DNA of 64,000 bases, from the NCBI GenBank assembly GCA_021029095.1, contig JAJOHG010000021.1, positions 372,001 through 436,000 on the forward strand, given 5' to 3'. Source of the stretch: Phellopilus nigrolimitatus (lineage: Eukaryota > Basidiomycota > Agaricomycetes > Hymenochaetales > Hymenochaetaceae). The translations under genes and the position numbers were made by a program. Positions 34,774-44,587 of the stretch are shown one piece after another; within the stretch, counting starts at the first letter, position 1; each line of letters starts with the position of its first letter. Below the pieces are notes generated by a model. The model was not told where the DNA came from. It made no database searches and was given only the letters and a program-made list of their open reading frames with translations.

Positions 34774-34982
34774 TGTTGGAATAACGAGCTTGATCGTCGC
34801 GTCATCGACGTACCATATTTGTTTATTTGTTTCTTATCAGACCGTTTAGTATAAGTACGTGCCGTGCATGTATGTTTCCTCTTATCCGTTTGCCTCAGAG
34901 CTCAGTAGGCCAAACGCGAATTCAACTTGCTTTTGTCTTGTCTCACTGCTTTCGTTTCACTAAGCTACGACAAATCACAACA
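34774..34982 (+). repeat. 5' LTR, 209 bp
   Basis: Direct repeat identical to 36282-36490. Should carry the element promoter and the start of its RNA. Confidence 0.96.
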
Positions 34983-35071
34983 CAAACGGATCACCTCGCT
35001 TGAGGGTCACATCAAGTAGCCTTGTGGGGCTCAGACCACAAAACCAGTCAACGGGACTGTAAACCGGACGA

Positions 35072-35240
35072 CACGGTCACTGCGCGTTGCGGACGGCACA
35101 CCGGAATCTGCAGGCTGCGGGCCTTACGGTCACTGCTGCGGCACACCGGTATCTTATCTACGGTCACTGCGCGCGCGTGCGGCACACCGGAATCTACGGG
35201 CCGCGTGCCTTTTTTGGCCTCTGCTGCGGCACACCATTTC
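35072..35240 (+). repeat. Imperfect tandem repeat in the retroelement leader
   Basis: About three imperfect units built on ACGGTCACTGC ... GCGGCACACCGG(A/T)ATCT, between the 5' LTR and gag. Unit length varies (roughly 35-60 bases). Being in the untranslated leader it could serve RNA packaging or dimerisation; this is inference. Confidence 0.7.
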
Positions 35241-35366
35241 TCTTATCTTGTGTGCAATATTGCGCAATCACCGTTTATCTTGTCCTTAAACCCGACAGAC
35301 CCAGAGTAGTCTGAATTGAGTTTCACGGCACGAACCGCCACCCCGCAGACACTCACTTCGCACACC

Positions 35367-36197
35367 ATGGGTACCGACATCGAGAAATTGACCGAAGGGA
35401 ACTACGAGGACTGGGCACCGGTTATGGAGGCGTTATTGGTGGATAAGGATGTTTGGGGTGTGGTATCCGGAGATGACGTTGAACCGCTCGGTGGGCCGAA
35501 CTCGAAACCAGTCAAGACTTTCCGTCGCAAGAAGGACATTGCGAAGGCGAAGATCGTGCTCAGTGTGCACAAGACGCAACTGCCGCACACGCGTTTCGAG
35601 ACACCCAAGGAGATCTGGGACGAACTCGCACGTATCCATACGTCGCGCGGTTTCGGCAGCCTCCTCGCCATGCGCCGTCGCTTTTTCACCATGGCCAAAG
35701 CACCCAACCAGTCAATTCAGTCATGGGCCGCTGATGTTCGCCACTCCGCTTATCTTCTCGAGAAAGCCGATTTCGAGGTCACGGAGATCGACAAGGTTCT
35801 TGCACTCACGCAGGGTCTCCCCGAGTCGTACACTTCACTCATCGTTTCGCTCGACTCTATCCCTCCCGACGAGCTGACTTTCGAAGGCGTCATTGGCCGC
35901 TTGCTCAATGAGGAGACACGCCAAACCCACTCTACTGTTGTCAAGACCGAACCCAAGGCCGAACCCGAGGACACCGCCATGGCTGTTGTCCCCGCTGGAC
36001 GCCGCTTCGCCGGAGAAGTGAAGAAGAAGGGAAGCGGGCTTCAGGGGGTGCGTTGTCACAAGTGCCGGGGCATCGGGCACATGCGCAACACCTGCCCGTC
36101 GCTCGAAGACGACGTCGCCAATGCTGTCGACGAGGAACCCGACACCGCTGCATGCGCCGACGAAGTCGACTCGCTCTCGGACTCGGACCTTTGGTAG
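35367..36197 (+). CDS. Copia-type Gag polyprotein
   Basis: 276-residue Gag of the copia type (UBN2/gag-polypeptide family), the nucleocapsid protein that packages element RNA. Visible family features: LTEGNYEDWAPVMEALLVDK at the start, KTFRRKKDIAKAKIVLSV, TPKEIWDELARIH, LPESYTSLIVSLDSI, TFEGVIGRLLNEE. A CCHC zinc knuckle, CHKCRGIGHMRNTC (C-x2-C-x4-H-x4-C), follows near residue 235. It closes with an acidic tail (SLSDSDLW) and a proper stop, not a readthrough into protease. The frame opens at 35316 but the first ATG is 35367. Intact. Confidence 0.93.
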   Translation: MGTDIEKLTEGNYEDWAPVMEALLVDKDVWGVVSGDDVEPLGGPNSKPVKTFRRKKDIAKAKIVLSVHKTQLPHTRFETPKEIWDELARIHTSRGFGSLLAMRRRFFTMAKAPNQSIQSWAADVRHSAYLLEKADFEVTEIDKVLALTQGLPESYTSLIVSLDSIPPDELTFEGVIGRLLNEETRQTHSTVVKTEPKAEPEDTAMAVVPAGRRFAGEVKKKGSGLQGVRCHKCRGIGHMRNTCPSLEDDVANAVDEEPDTAACADEVDSLSDSDLW

Positions 36198-36281
36198 ATA
36201 TATTGTTTTGTTTTTTTTGCTCCTTTTCTTCATTTGTTTTTATTCTTACTTATCGCCGACGATGCTTCGCTCGAGGGGGTG

Positions 36282-36490
36282 TGTTGGAATAACGAGCTTG
36301 ATCGTCGCGTCATCGACGTACCATATTTGTTTATTTGTTTCTTATCAGACCGTTTAGTATAAGTACGTGCCGTGCATGTATGTTTCCTCTTATCCGTTTG
36401 CCTCAGAGCTCAGTAGGCCAAACGCGAATTCAACTTGCTTTTGTCTTGTCTCACTGCTTTCGTTTCACTAAGCTACGACAAATCACAACA
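36282..36490 (+). repeat. 3' LTR, 209 bp
   Basis: Direct repeat identical to 34774-34982; followed by the target duplication TCTCA. Confidence 0.96.
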
Positions 36491-39034
36491 TCTCACTCAT
36501 TTTGGTAGACAAAAGGTTCATAAGACACAAGCCGTGGTCGATTGTTTTTCGAGTGCGCTGGCATTGTCCGGGTACTTCCGTGGGGGCCACGTGCTTCAGC
36601 ATACTGAGGTCACTCCTTCGAGTGCTATTGTTTTTCTCTTCCATGCTTCAAACTCATACTGGTTAAGTAAGATTTCATGAACAGCTAACGCTGCGTCGCT
36701 CTGCAGATCATTTCTGAGAGTCTGAACATGACAACGCCCGTCCTCTTCCCAGTCACTTCAGCTGCTCTGTGAGTCTTGTAACGTTCTGACACGGGAGCAA
36801 AGAAATAGAGTACTCATACTGTGATTTGAGAATCGCGAGCGGTATTTACATGCCAGTTAGACATCTCTCGCAAACCACGCCCAGTTTCGCCGTCGTCCTA
36901 CCCCTTCCCGACCAGTAACAATCTTTTAGAGAGTCGCTCAAATTTATCAGAGCTATGAAGTTTCGACGTCTGTGAGCAGATTTCTTGCAGAATTGATTTC
37001 GCGCAGACCTTTACTAATGATCGCTTTCACTGTAGATGCCTCCGAGTTTGACACCCATGGCGGGTATCGCGGAACGTAAGGAAGCGACTTACCTACAGAA
37101 ACTCAATAAAGCGGAATATACTTTCTCTCTCTCTCGTCTTCTCTTGCAATTACCGGTCTTCTTCCAAGTGAGAGGGAACTGTTTTTCTGGTGGTGCGTCC
37201 ACCACGCTTTCTCCTAACATACCATCTGTGGTGCGGAGGTGCACACGCAGGTGAATCTCAACACTCAAAAGAATGTTTGGTGCTCTATGCGACTTCGTGG
37301 CAGGTGCTGCATCCTTGGTTCTCTAGGTTTGGCCTGAGGGACAAGAGGCTTTGCACAATCATCGAATGTAAGTCCATCCATACCGCTATCCTAGCTTCCT
37401 ACTAGATTTTGCTGCAGACCTTCAATGTACCCTGATATACGTACTTCTACTGCTTGAGAACGTTACTGGCTACTCAATTGGCCATTGAAATCCGTGTTGG
37501 AAGTGCTCGAGTTATCCGCGGTGAAAGCGGATTTACTAGGTTCGTCTCACCTCCATTGATAATATCATGTTCAAATTCGCTGAGTCTGTCGAGTGCAGGC
37601 TTGAATATGAGTAAGTCATCCTATTCAGTTTCGGTCTTCGCTACTTATTGCACGCGCGGTACTCGCAGCACTGACTTCGTAGAAATCAATTGTAAAGCAA
37701 ATTGTGCGCAACGTCTATTCTCCGTTATTCTCACAGCTGATGGCGGGTGCTAAGCATACTTATTTATTTCAATACAAATTGCTCGCTTTTGATCTTACAG
37801 ACAGCCGGCTGCAGAACCCAGACATTGATTCTTTTCAAATCACGTGTAAACGTAAGAACTGTGATTGTTCATACCCTGTAAGTAAGCAGTCTTATTCAAA
37901 AGAACATTTAGAAACTGGTATGTGGGTACTCACCTCGTGAAGCATTGAGTCCTATACTAAGGTATCTACCGAAGACACGGTGTATTGAAATGCGGATCGA
38001 AGTTCAGTGCAATCGCGCGCTACGTGAGTCTCGGGACCAATCTTGTTTTCTGCTTGGGGATTCTGACTATTTCGATGGCACTTCAGAGCGCTTGTGCGCT
38101 GCGGACGCGTGTGTGCCGAAACTCTTCATCGGTGCTGGCCTGATCATCCCACTTTATCCTTCCGGAGCTCTCGTTTCACTTCTTGCGCAACAGCTTGAAG
38201 CATCTTCTCTTCTCTCTTCATTTGCAGGTCAGGGGATCTATGCATCTATACAGTCTACAGGTACATCCCAGGCACATTCTACAACTGGCTATCTCGCACT
38301 GGTCCACTCGCGTAATATGTATTCGTCGAGTGAACATTTTTGCTTCCTTTAGGACGGGGCCGACATACTTTGCCATCGTCATGCCTGGAAAAGCATATTC
38401 CTCCTCCACACAGACGGCTTCGCGATCGCACGATTGGGTACAGGTGTATTCAAGCTATATAGCCGTAACTAGGGCACAGGCTCGCTTTGACCGGTCGTCC
38501 GAATAGCCTTCTTATTGTATGCACCACAACACCACCCATGCGTGCCTTGCGGGGTCTGGGTTCTGCTTCTTCTAGAAATCTAATTGCACCTGTGAGATAT
38601 CGCTACCGCGACACGAAACCCGGAGAGGTCACCAATGTATTGTAAGCAGGTCGTTTGGCGAAGTGAATGTTCCTAGAGGGTGTGTACGCTGTTCGCTAAA
38701 GCGTCTGTCCCAAGGTTTTTGCCCACCTGCGTTCCTGCCATACTTCCAGTTCTCTCTAATTCAGCGCGGTCAAATCCAGTTACTCTCGATCCACGGTCAG
38801 CATTGAATTCAGCTTCTAATTTTCGAACGCGCCGGAGATGACGGCAATAGCTCGACAGGTACGAGAGGCTAATATCCGAATATAGGAGTCCTCTAACTTA
38901 GAGCCTGTAGTACGCATAACATACTTAATCCCCGCTTTCCTTCACTGTGCCTGACGCGAAACAATTTGAATGTGCTTCGTGTGAGAGCAGCGTTGGGCTA
39001 AAACGTCCGGGATATTAGAAACGATTTTGAGGGT
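36491..39034. other. Unassigned region with exon-like fragments
   Basis: No gene could be built. Several pieces read like exons of a + strand gene with short introns. Examples: IISESLNMTTPVLFP near 36.71 kb followed by GTGAGT; DASEFDTHGGYRG near 37.04 kb followed by GTAAGG; FGLRDKRLCTIIE near 37.33 kb followed by GTAAGT; and YIPGTFYNWLSRTGPLA near 38.27 kb before a stop. Frames do not join consistently and several would-be introns are too short, so this may be a decayed multi-exon gene of unknown family. Confidence 0.3.
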
Positions 39035-39760
39035 TTGAGGGGAGTTAGAAGATGCAAATGCGGGACTCAGGAGGCGATGACATTGCAGGTGGGTTTTGGC
39101 TCTCCTTGCTTTCTAAAACGTATCATGTCATCGTCAGTCGCTCGCTGCTTACTAATTACGCGACGCTACGCGACGGGGGCGGCGCGATTCTTCTCTTCAC
39201 GTGGCAGTGGCAGGCGTATCGTCGTATCCTCTGTCCAAGTCCATCCCAAGGACATGCCATCTTCCAGCTCCCTTGCGCGGGCCGCAGCGCTCGATGAAGA
39301 AAGAAGAAGAAAGGCAGCGGTGCTCGCCACTATAGCCGCCACTGCCGGCGTTTTTGCGCTCATCGCCGAGGACGAGGACCTGGCAGACGAGCTGCTCAAC
39401 AGTGACGACGACGATAAGGAGGAGGAGGAGAGGAGGACGCTGGCGAGGCTGTCTCCGACACAGGCGCGCCCGCCGGCAGTGGCAGCGATGCCGGAGCGGA
39501 GCGGCCGCCCGGCGCCGTTCCCGGGAAGCGCAAACGCGGAGACGCAAACTCTGGTGGCCGGACACGCAAGCGGCCGAGCAGCGCAGAGCACGACGACAGC
39601 GACCGTGCGGATGGGTCGTCGGACCCCAGTTCAGACTCCCGCTCCTGCTCCGGGCCCAACTGCAACTCGGCGGCGGCGACCCCAGCCGATGAGCAAGGGC
39701 CCCACGGACGTCCTCACGAGGGCGCACAACCGCGAGTGCCGCAGACGTACCCCGCGCTGA
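39035..39760 (+). CDS. Possible hypothetical protein, low complexity
   Basis: A 241-codon frame in GC-rich DNA. It includes AAALDEERRRKAAVLATIAA and an acidic run (LLNSDDDDKEEEERR), then Pro/Ala/Arg-rich sequence. From about 39.44 kb another frame looks more protein-like (GKRKRGDANSGGRTRKRPSS, a nuclear-signal-like stretch). The true gene, if any, may therefore switch frames by an intron I cannot place. No domain recognised. Confidence 0.2.
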   Translation: MRGVRRCKCGTQEAMTLQVGFGSPCFLKRIMSSSVARCLLITRRYATGAARFFSSRGSGRRIVVSSVQVHPKDMPSSSSLARAAALDEERRRKAAVLATIAATAGVFALIAEDEDLADELLNSDDDDKEEEERRTLARLSPTQARPPAVAAMPERSGRPAPFPGSANAETQTLVAGHASGRAAQSTTTATVRMGRRTPVQTPAPAPGPTATRRRRPQPMSKGPTDVLTRAHNRECRRRTPR

Positions 39761-41101
39761 GGCTGCGCGGCTGACGCGCGTGCAGTTGCCCTCGGCCGTC
39801 TGGGCGAGGCGGGACGGCCACGACGCCACAGAACGAAAATGCAGTGCTCGCCCTTCCTGGTCTCTGCTTCTCCGGCGGCATCCCTCTAATTCTTTCTCCC
39901 CTCCAAAAATGCTCCCCAGAGCCTCTGGGTCCGCCTGCGTCTCTCAGAAGGCGGCTATAAGCCTCCCCTTCCATCCGTACTTTCGGCTCTTCTCTACACT
40001 AGCCGTCGAGACCATCCTACCAAGCCCCCTGCACAAAATACAGATATCGCTCCCGCTCTCCTCTGTCCCAGCGCGCGGTGCGCCAGAGGGCTCGGAGCGC
40101 AGCGCGCACGCCGCCCGAGCTCCCGCACAAAGCCCAGAATCTCAAAAAGACGCGAAGACAGCGCGTCTGGAGTCTTGTCCCTCGCACCCGAACACGCTAC
40201 GTCCCCCACACCGGGCCAGCTCGCACTCGTCGCTCTCCTGCTGCCGAACAGCAGCTCGGACCCACGCGAAAACGCAATCCACCAGCTTCATCAAGCGCCT
40301 TATGGACCGCGAGGCCCTCCCACATATCTCATAGCGCACCCTTTGCCCCCCATGCCGCCGACCGCAGCGCTCCCCGCTCTCCCCGCGCGCCGCTTCCAAG
40401 AACGCCTCGCAGCGGCTCCCCCTACACAAAACCCACCCAGAGCACAAAGACACGCCCAGACAGGCCATCTCCGGGCCCGCCGAAAAAACACCGAGCACAC
40501 CTAATCGGTCCCCGGGGCGCTGCCCAGCGCGCGCCCGCCGCCGTCCGCTCGCGTCCAAACAAGCCTGCAATCCATCCGACGGACGGACGCGCCACGCAAC
40601 GCGCCGGCGCGCCCCAATGCCCCCGCCTTGCAGGCCCACTTCGTACATGTCAAATAGCACAGGGCCGCCGCCCTCTGTAACCACATCTATAATAATAATA
40701 AAAAATGCGTAGAGCGCGGCGCCCCTCACGCGCTACACAATGTTCCAGACGCGCGAGGGCGTGTCCCACCGCTCAGTACAGCAAATTCCGATGTTGTTTG
40801 CAGTAAGTACGTAGCAAGCACAAAGGCGTGCAAAGCGCGCGGCGCGATATGCACGGGGGCGGCTGCTGCGCCCGCATCCACAAAACACGTATGTATGTAC
40901 ATGTACATCTTAAAAACACAAATCATGCCCGCTGCGCAAGAAACGCGCCGAGAGAGAAAAGCGAGCCGGTTTTATGGCACTTCAAAAAACAACATAAACA
41001 AAGCAAAAAAGCGCTTATTCAAAAGAAGACAGAAAAAAGTAAGCAAGTAAGAAAGAAAGGGAAAACAAGCAAACTCAGAACAAGAACGACGACGCGCCCG
41101 G
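39761..41101. other. GC-rich non-coding stretch
   Basis: Strongly C/G-rich on one strand, so long stop-free frames occur by chance in several overlapping frames (40.08-40.73 kb). None resembles a protein family. 40.93-41.10 kb is A-rich. Likely the 3' flank of the minus-strand regulator C. Confidence 0.5.
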
Positions 41102-44100
41102 CTACGGCGACGCCACGACGCCCGTCATCGGCGTCGTCCCCGCGCCCGATCCCGCCGCCGACGCCGGCGACCCATAATCCGCGCTAAACAGCGCGTTCAT
41201 GTCGAACGAGCCGTCGTTCAGGAGCGTCATCAGCGCCGTGCTCGACAGGCCGCCCATCGCGCCCATCTCGCCCATCTCGCCCATCCCCTGCATCCCGCCC
41301 ATCTCGCCGAGCACGCCCATCCCGCCCACGCCTATCGGGCCCAGGGCGTCCATCGGCTCCAGCCCGCCCATCCCGCCGAGGTCCAGCGGTTCGCCAAACG
41401 CGCCGTTCCCGTTCCCGTTCCCGACGCGCGGGTCGAGCCCCAGCGCGCCGCCCCGCCCCGCCGCCGTTATCGTGCAGGTCCGCAAGGAGGCTGCCCCCCC
41501 TGGCCCCTCTCAGACCGCCGTACCCGCTGCTGCCCGCGGACGAGGCCGACGCGGAGGGCGTCATCCCCGCGCGCCCATCGACTCCGCGGGGCTCACCGGC
41601 GAGAACGCAGACGGCGAGCGCGCGTTGTCTGCTCCTGTATGCATTAGTGCGCGAGAAATGGAAAGAATGAGAGAGAAAGGAAGACGCACCCTCCGGGCTC
41701 CCGTGCCTCGACCCGCTTGACTCGCTCGAACCGCCGCCGCCGCCGTTCGCACCGGGGGCGCGCGTCTTCTTGCGCACGGGGCGGATCCACGGCGGGCGGT
41801 CCTGCTGGCCCTGGTGCGGCTCCGGCGCATCGAGCGGGATGCGCGTCACTGCCGAGCACAAAGCACACATCAGCGATCCTGCCATCAACGGAGCAGAACA
41901 AGCGAGGAAAGGAAAGGAAAAGAAAGGAAGGCAAGAGCAGAAAAAACGACCCACTCACGCCGACAAAACTCCTCGATCAGCTCCCCGCTCCTCAGCCCAC
42001 ATATATAGCGCCCGCTAAACCGCCTCAGCAGCCCGACGCACGCGCGCAGCGCCTCGAGCGACGGCGGCACGAGCCCCTGCAGGTCCTCCGCGCGGCACGT
42101 CAGCAGCACCGCGATCAGCGTGCGCCCCGCCTGCGTCAGCTGGTGGATCACGTGTACGCCGTCTGGCCGCGTCGGTCCAAAGGTTAGCACGGACGGGAAG
42201 ACAGGGAGAGAGCGAAGAGAGACGCACAGTAGGTCATGAGCCCCTTCTTCGCCACCTGCATGTGCGCGTGCACGAGTCGCAGCGCACACGCGTGCGCCGC
42301 CATCATCGCCTCGCGCTCCGCCTCGCCCTCGTCCTCCGCACCGCCTCCCGCCCTCCGCCCTCCCCTCCCCTCTTCCATCCGCGCCTTCCGCCCCGCCCCG
42401 CTGCCGCCCGAGCGTCGTGCGCGCCGCAACGCGCCGGCTAAACCGATGGCGCTGTATCAGCATCCGCACAAACTGCTCAAGGCAGTGCAGCCGCTCCGCC
42501 TGCGTCACGCGCAGCACGTCCGCGCTCGCCATCGTCTCCGCGGTGTGCGCCCACGCGGACGGCAGCGCGCGCAGCACGTCGTCCAGCAGCGCCTCCTCCG
42601 CGCGCAGGTCCTTCTCGCGCGGCGCCGCCAGCGGGCCGCCCGCGAGCACGCCCGCCGCGCGCGCGAGGAACGGCGACGCGGCGCCCGCTCGCGGGACGCG
42701 GCGCGGGCGTGTCGAGCACGCTCTCGAGGAGCACTTGCGACGCGCACGCACGCGACGAACGCGCCGAGGCGGCTCTCGACGCCGGGCGGCTGCGGGCCCG
42801 CGCCGGCGGCCGAGACGTGCTCGTCGTCGACGGCGGCGGGCTCGGGCGCGTCGCAGTCGCGGAGGCGCAGGAGCGCGGGGCGCCCGAAGGCCGCGGCGGC
42901 CTGCTTGTCCCAGACGTACACGCACCAGAACGTGCGGCGGCGGACCTGCTCCTCGACGGGGCCGAAGCAGTCGTACGCCTCGCTCGAGCGGTGCAGCCCC
43001 GCGTCGACCGCGAGCGTGACCGCCTCCGCGAGGAGCGCGAAGCCGCGCGAGAGGCGGCCGAGCCCGACGGCGTACACGCCTGCGACGAAGACGGCCTGCA
43101 CGGCGTAGAGCGAGGGGCGGTCCGCGGCGGGCATGGTGCGCAGCTTCGCGAAGAGCTCGAACCAGTGCGCGCCGGCGGAGACGCCGTCGGCGGGGTCCGC
43201 GCGGACGCGCACGTCGTCGATGTGCCGTGCGGAGAGGCAGCAGACGGCGACGACGAAGGCGGCGAAGCCGGGCTCGCCCCACTTGGCGGGGTTGCCGTAG
43301 TCGGCGAGGAAGGTGGGCACGTGCAGGAAGGGCATGAGGTAGTACGTTGTCGAGAGGAAGCACTGGACCAGACTGTGTGTGCAGCAAGAAGAAAAGTCAG
43401 CGATGCGGACGGGACTTGTGGAAGAGTAGACTGACGCATCCATGAGCTCTGGGGGGATCATGGAGGTGATGAGCCTCCACATCGTCTCCGGGTGGACGGG
43501 GGCGATAACGCGCGGGGTGCGGTCGGGGAACCAGTCCCCGGTGGTGACGCGCTCGCTTTTGCGGCTCCAGGACTCGCGGACGGGACTGGGCGGCCGGTGG
43601 TCGAAGGATGAGGAGGCTGAGGCTGAGGCCGAGGCGGCAGCGGCAGCAGCGGCAGGCAGCTCGCGCTCGACGAGGAAGTCGAGGAGCGGGAGGCCGGAGG
43701 TCTCGCCCTGCCAGCGGGTGTAGCCCTCGTCGTCGAGGTAGAGGTAGGAGGGGCTGACGCCGGGGTGGGCGGGGCGGATGCGGGCGTGGCTCGCGCCGGC
43801 GAAGGCGGGTGCGGCGGGGGGCACGGGGAAGTGGGTGGAGGGGTTCATGAGCGGGAAGCGCGAGAGGGAGGGCGGGGGCACGCCGAGCGGGTAGGCGTGC
43901 GTCGCGCGGGCGAAGCTCGCGTGGGGGCTCGTGGGGTCCGCGGCGGGCGAGGGCGAGGGCGGCTCGTAGCCCGCACTGGCGCCGTTGGTGGTGGCGATGG
44001 ACAGGGCGTTGTTTTGGAGCGCGGGGGACGCGGGTGCGCCCTGCTGCGCGCCGAAGAGGCTGAAGGGGATGGACTGGATGAGGGACTCGAGGTGGTGCAT

Positions 44101-44587
44101 GCGGTCCTCGAGCGTCGCTGCGCGTCTATATGGAGAGCAGTCAGCGGCGCAGCTACGCGGGCAGCGGGCATGACTCGACTTACTTTGACTTGTGGGGGTG
44201 TGTGCGCTTGCCGGGCTCCTCGAAGGTGCAGGCAGACGTCGCTGCGAGACAAGACTGGCACGGATGGCCCTCGTCGCATTTAATCCTCCGTCGTCTGCAT
44301 TTCCGCGGATTTATAGTCAGCGTCCGTGCACGCAAGCCAGCCAGACGTGCATGCTAGACTACTTACCGACAGCGGTCGCACGCTCTATCGCACAGCGTCA
44401 GCGTCAGCTCCCTGGGCGTCCCTTAATCGCGAAACACACACCTGCTCAGCTTGAAGCGGCGCTCCTTCGGCGGGGCCGCCGCCGCCGCCGACGCCGCTGC
44501 CGATGCCTTGCTCTCGCCGATCTCCTCGTTGGTTCCGAGCGGGCCCGGCGTGCCCTGGCGGTCGTCGTCCTCCGATGCGACGCTCAT
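41102..44587 (-). CDS. Zn2Cys6 transcription factor C, GC-rich, with frame interruptions
   Basis: Large fungal-specific regulator. Exon 1 (44587-44442), an 18-base exon (44384-44367) and exon 3 (44294-44184) together encode RACDRCR, then RRRIKCDEGHPCQSC and LAATSAC. This is a classic C-x2-C-x6-C-x5-C-x2-C-x6-C cluster of the type seen in mushroom regulators such as PriB. A coiled linker follows (LEDRMHHLESLIQSI), then exon 4 to 43436 and the fungal-specific domain from 43372 (LVQCFLSTTYYLMPFLHVP, CCLSARHIDDVRVRAD, RRRTFWCVYVWDKQAAAAF). Later parts: EQFVRMLIQRHRFSR, MMAAHACALRLVHAHM, SGELIEEFCR, and a Gly/Met-rich tail ending VVASP at 41102. Between about 42.38 and 42.74 kb the recognisable coding shifts frame two or three times without acceptable introns. 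The gene may be damaged or the GC-rich read may contain errors. Start codon uncertain; the frame stays open to 44932. Confidence 0.75.

Larger units (their letters stand above)
34774..36490 (+). mobile_element. Gag-only LTR retrotransposon (TR-GAG type), 1717 bp
   Basis: Complete element bounded by two 209-base direct repeats that look identical base for base. They start TGTTGG and end CACAACA. The 5-base target duplication TCTCA lies at 34769-34773 and 36491-36495. Between the LTRs is a single copia-type gag gene; there is no protease, integrase, reverse transcriptase or RNase H. The interior between gag and the 3' LTR is only 84 bases and ends in a purine-rich tract (GAGGGGG) just before the LTR. 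It must rely on pol proteins of another copia element. Identical LTRs imply a very recent insertion. This architecture matches the TR-GAG elements described in plants. Confidence 0.95.

Noticed and set aside
40078..40729. Overlapping long open frames on both strands
   Set aside because: Strand-biased GC-rich DNA is almost free of stops; the predicted products are Arg/Pro-rich with no family features and conflict with each other.
42684..42733. 47-base intron that would mend regulator C
   Set aside because: Donor GTGCTC and acceptor GCGAG are poor and the removed stretch itself looks like family coding; kept only as an alternative.
42505..43434. Long plus-strand frames opposite regulator C
   Set aside because: They are antisense shadows of the GC-rich coding region of the minus-strand gene; products are Arg/Ala-rich.
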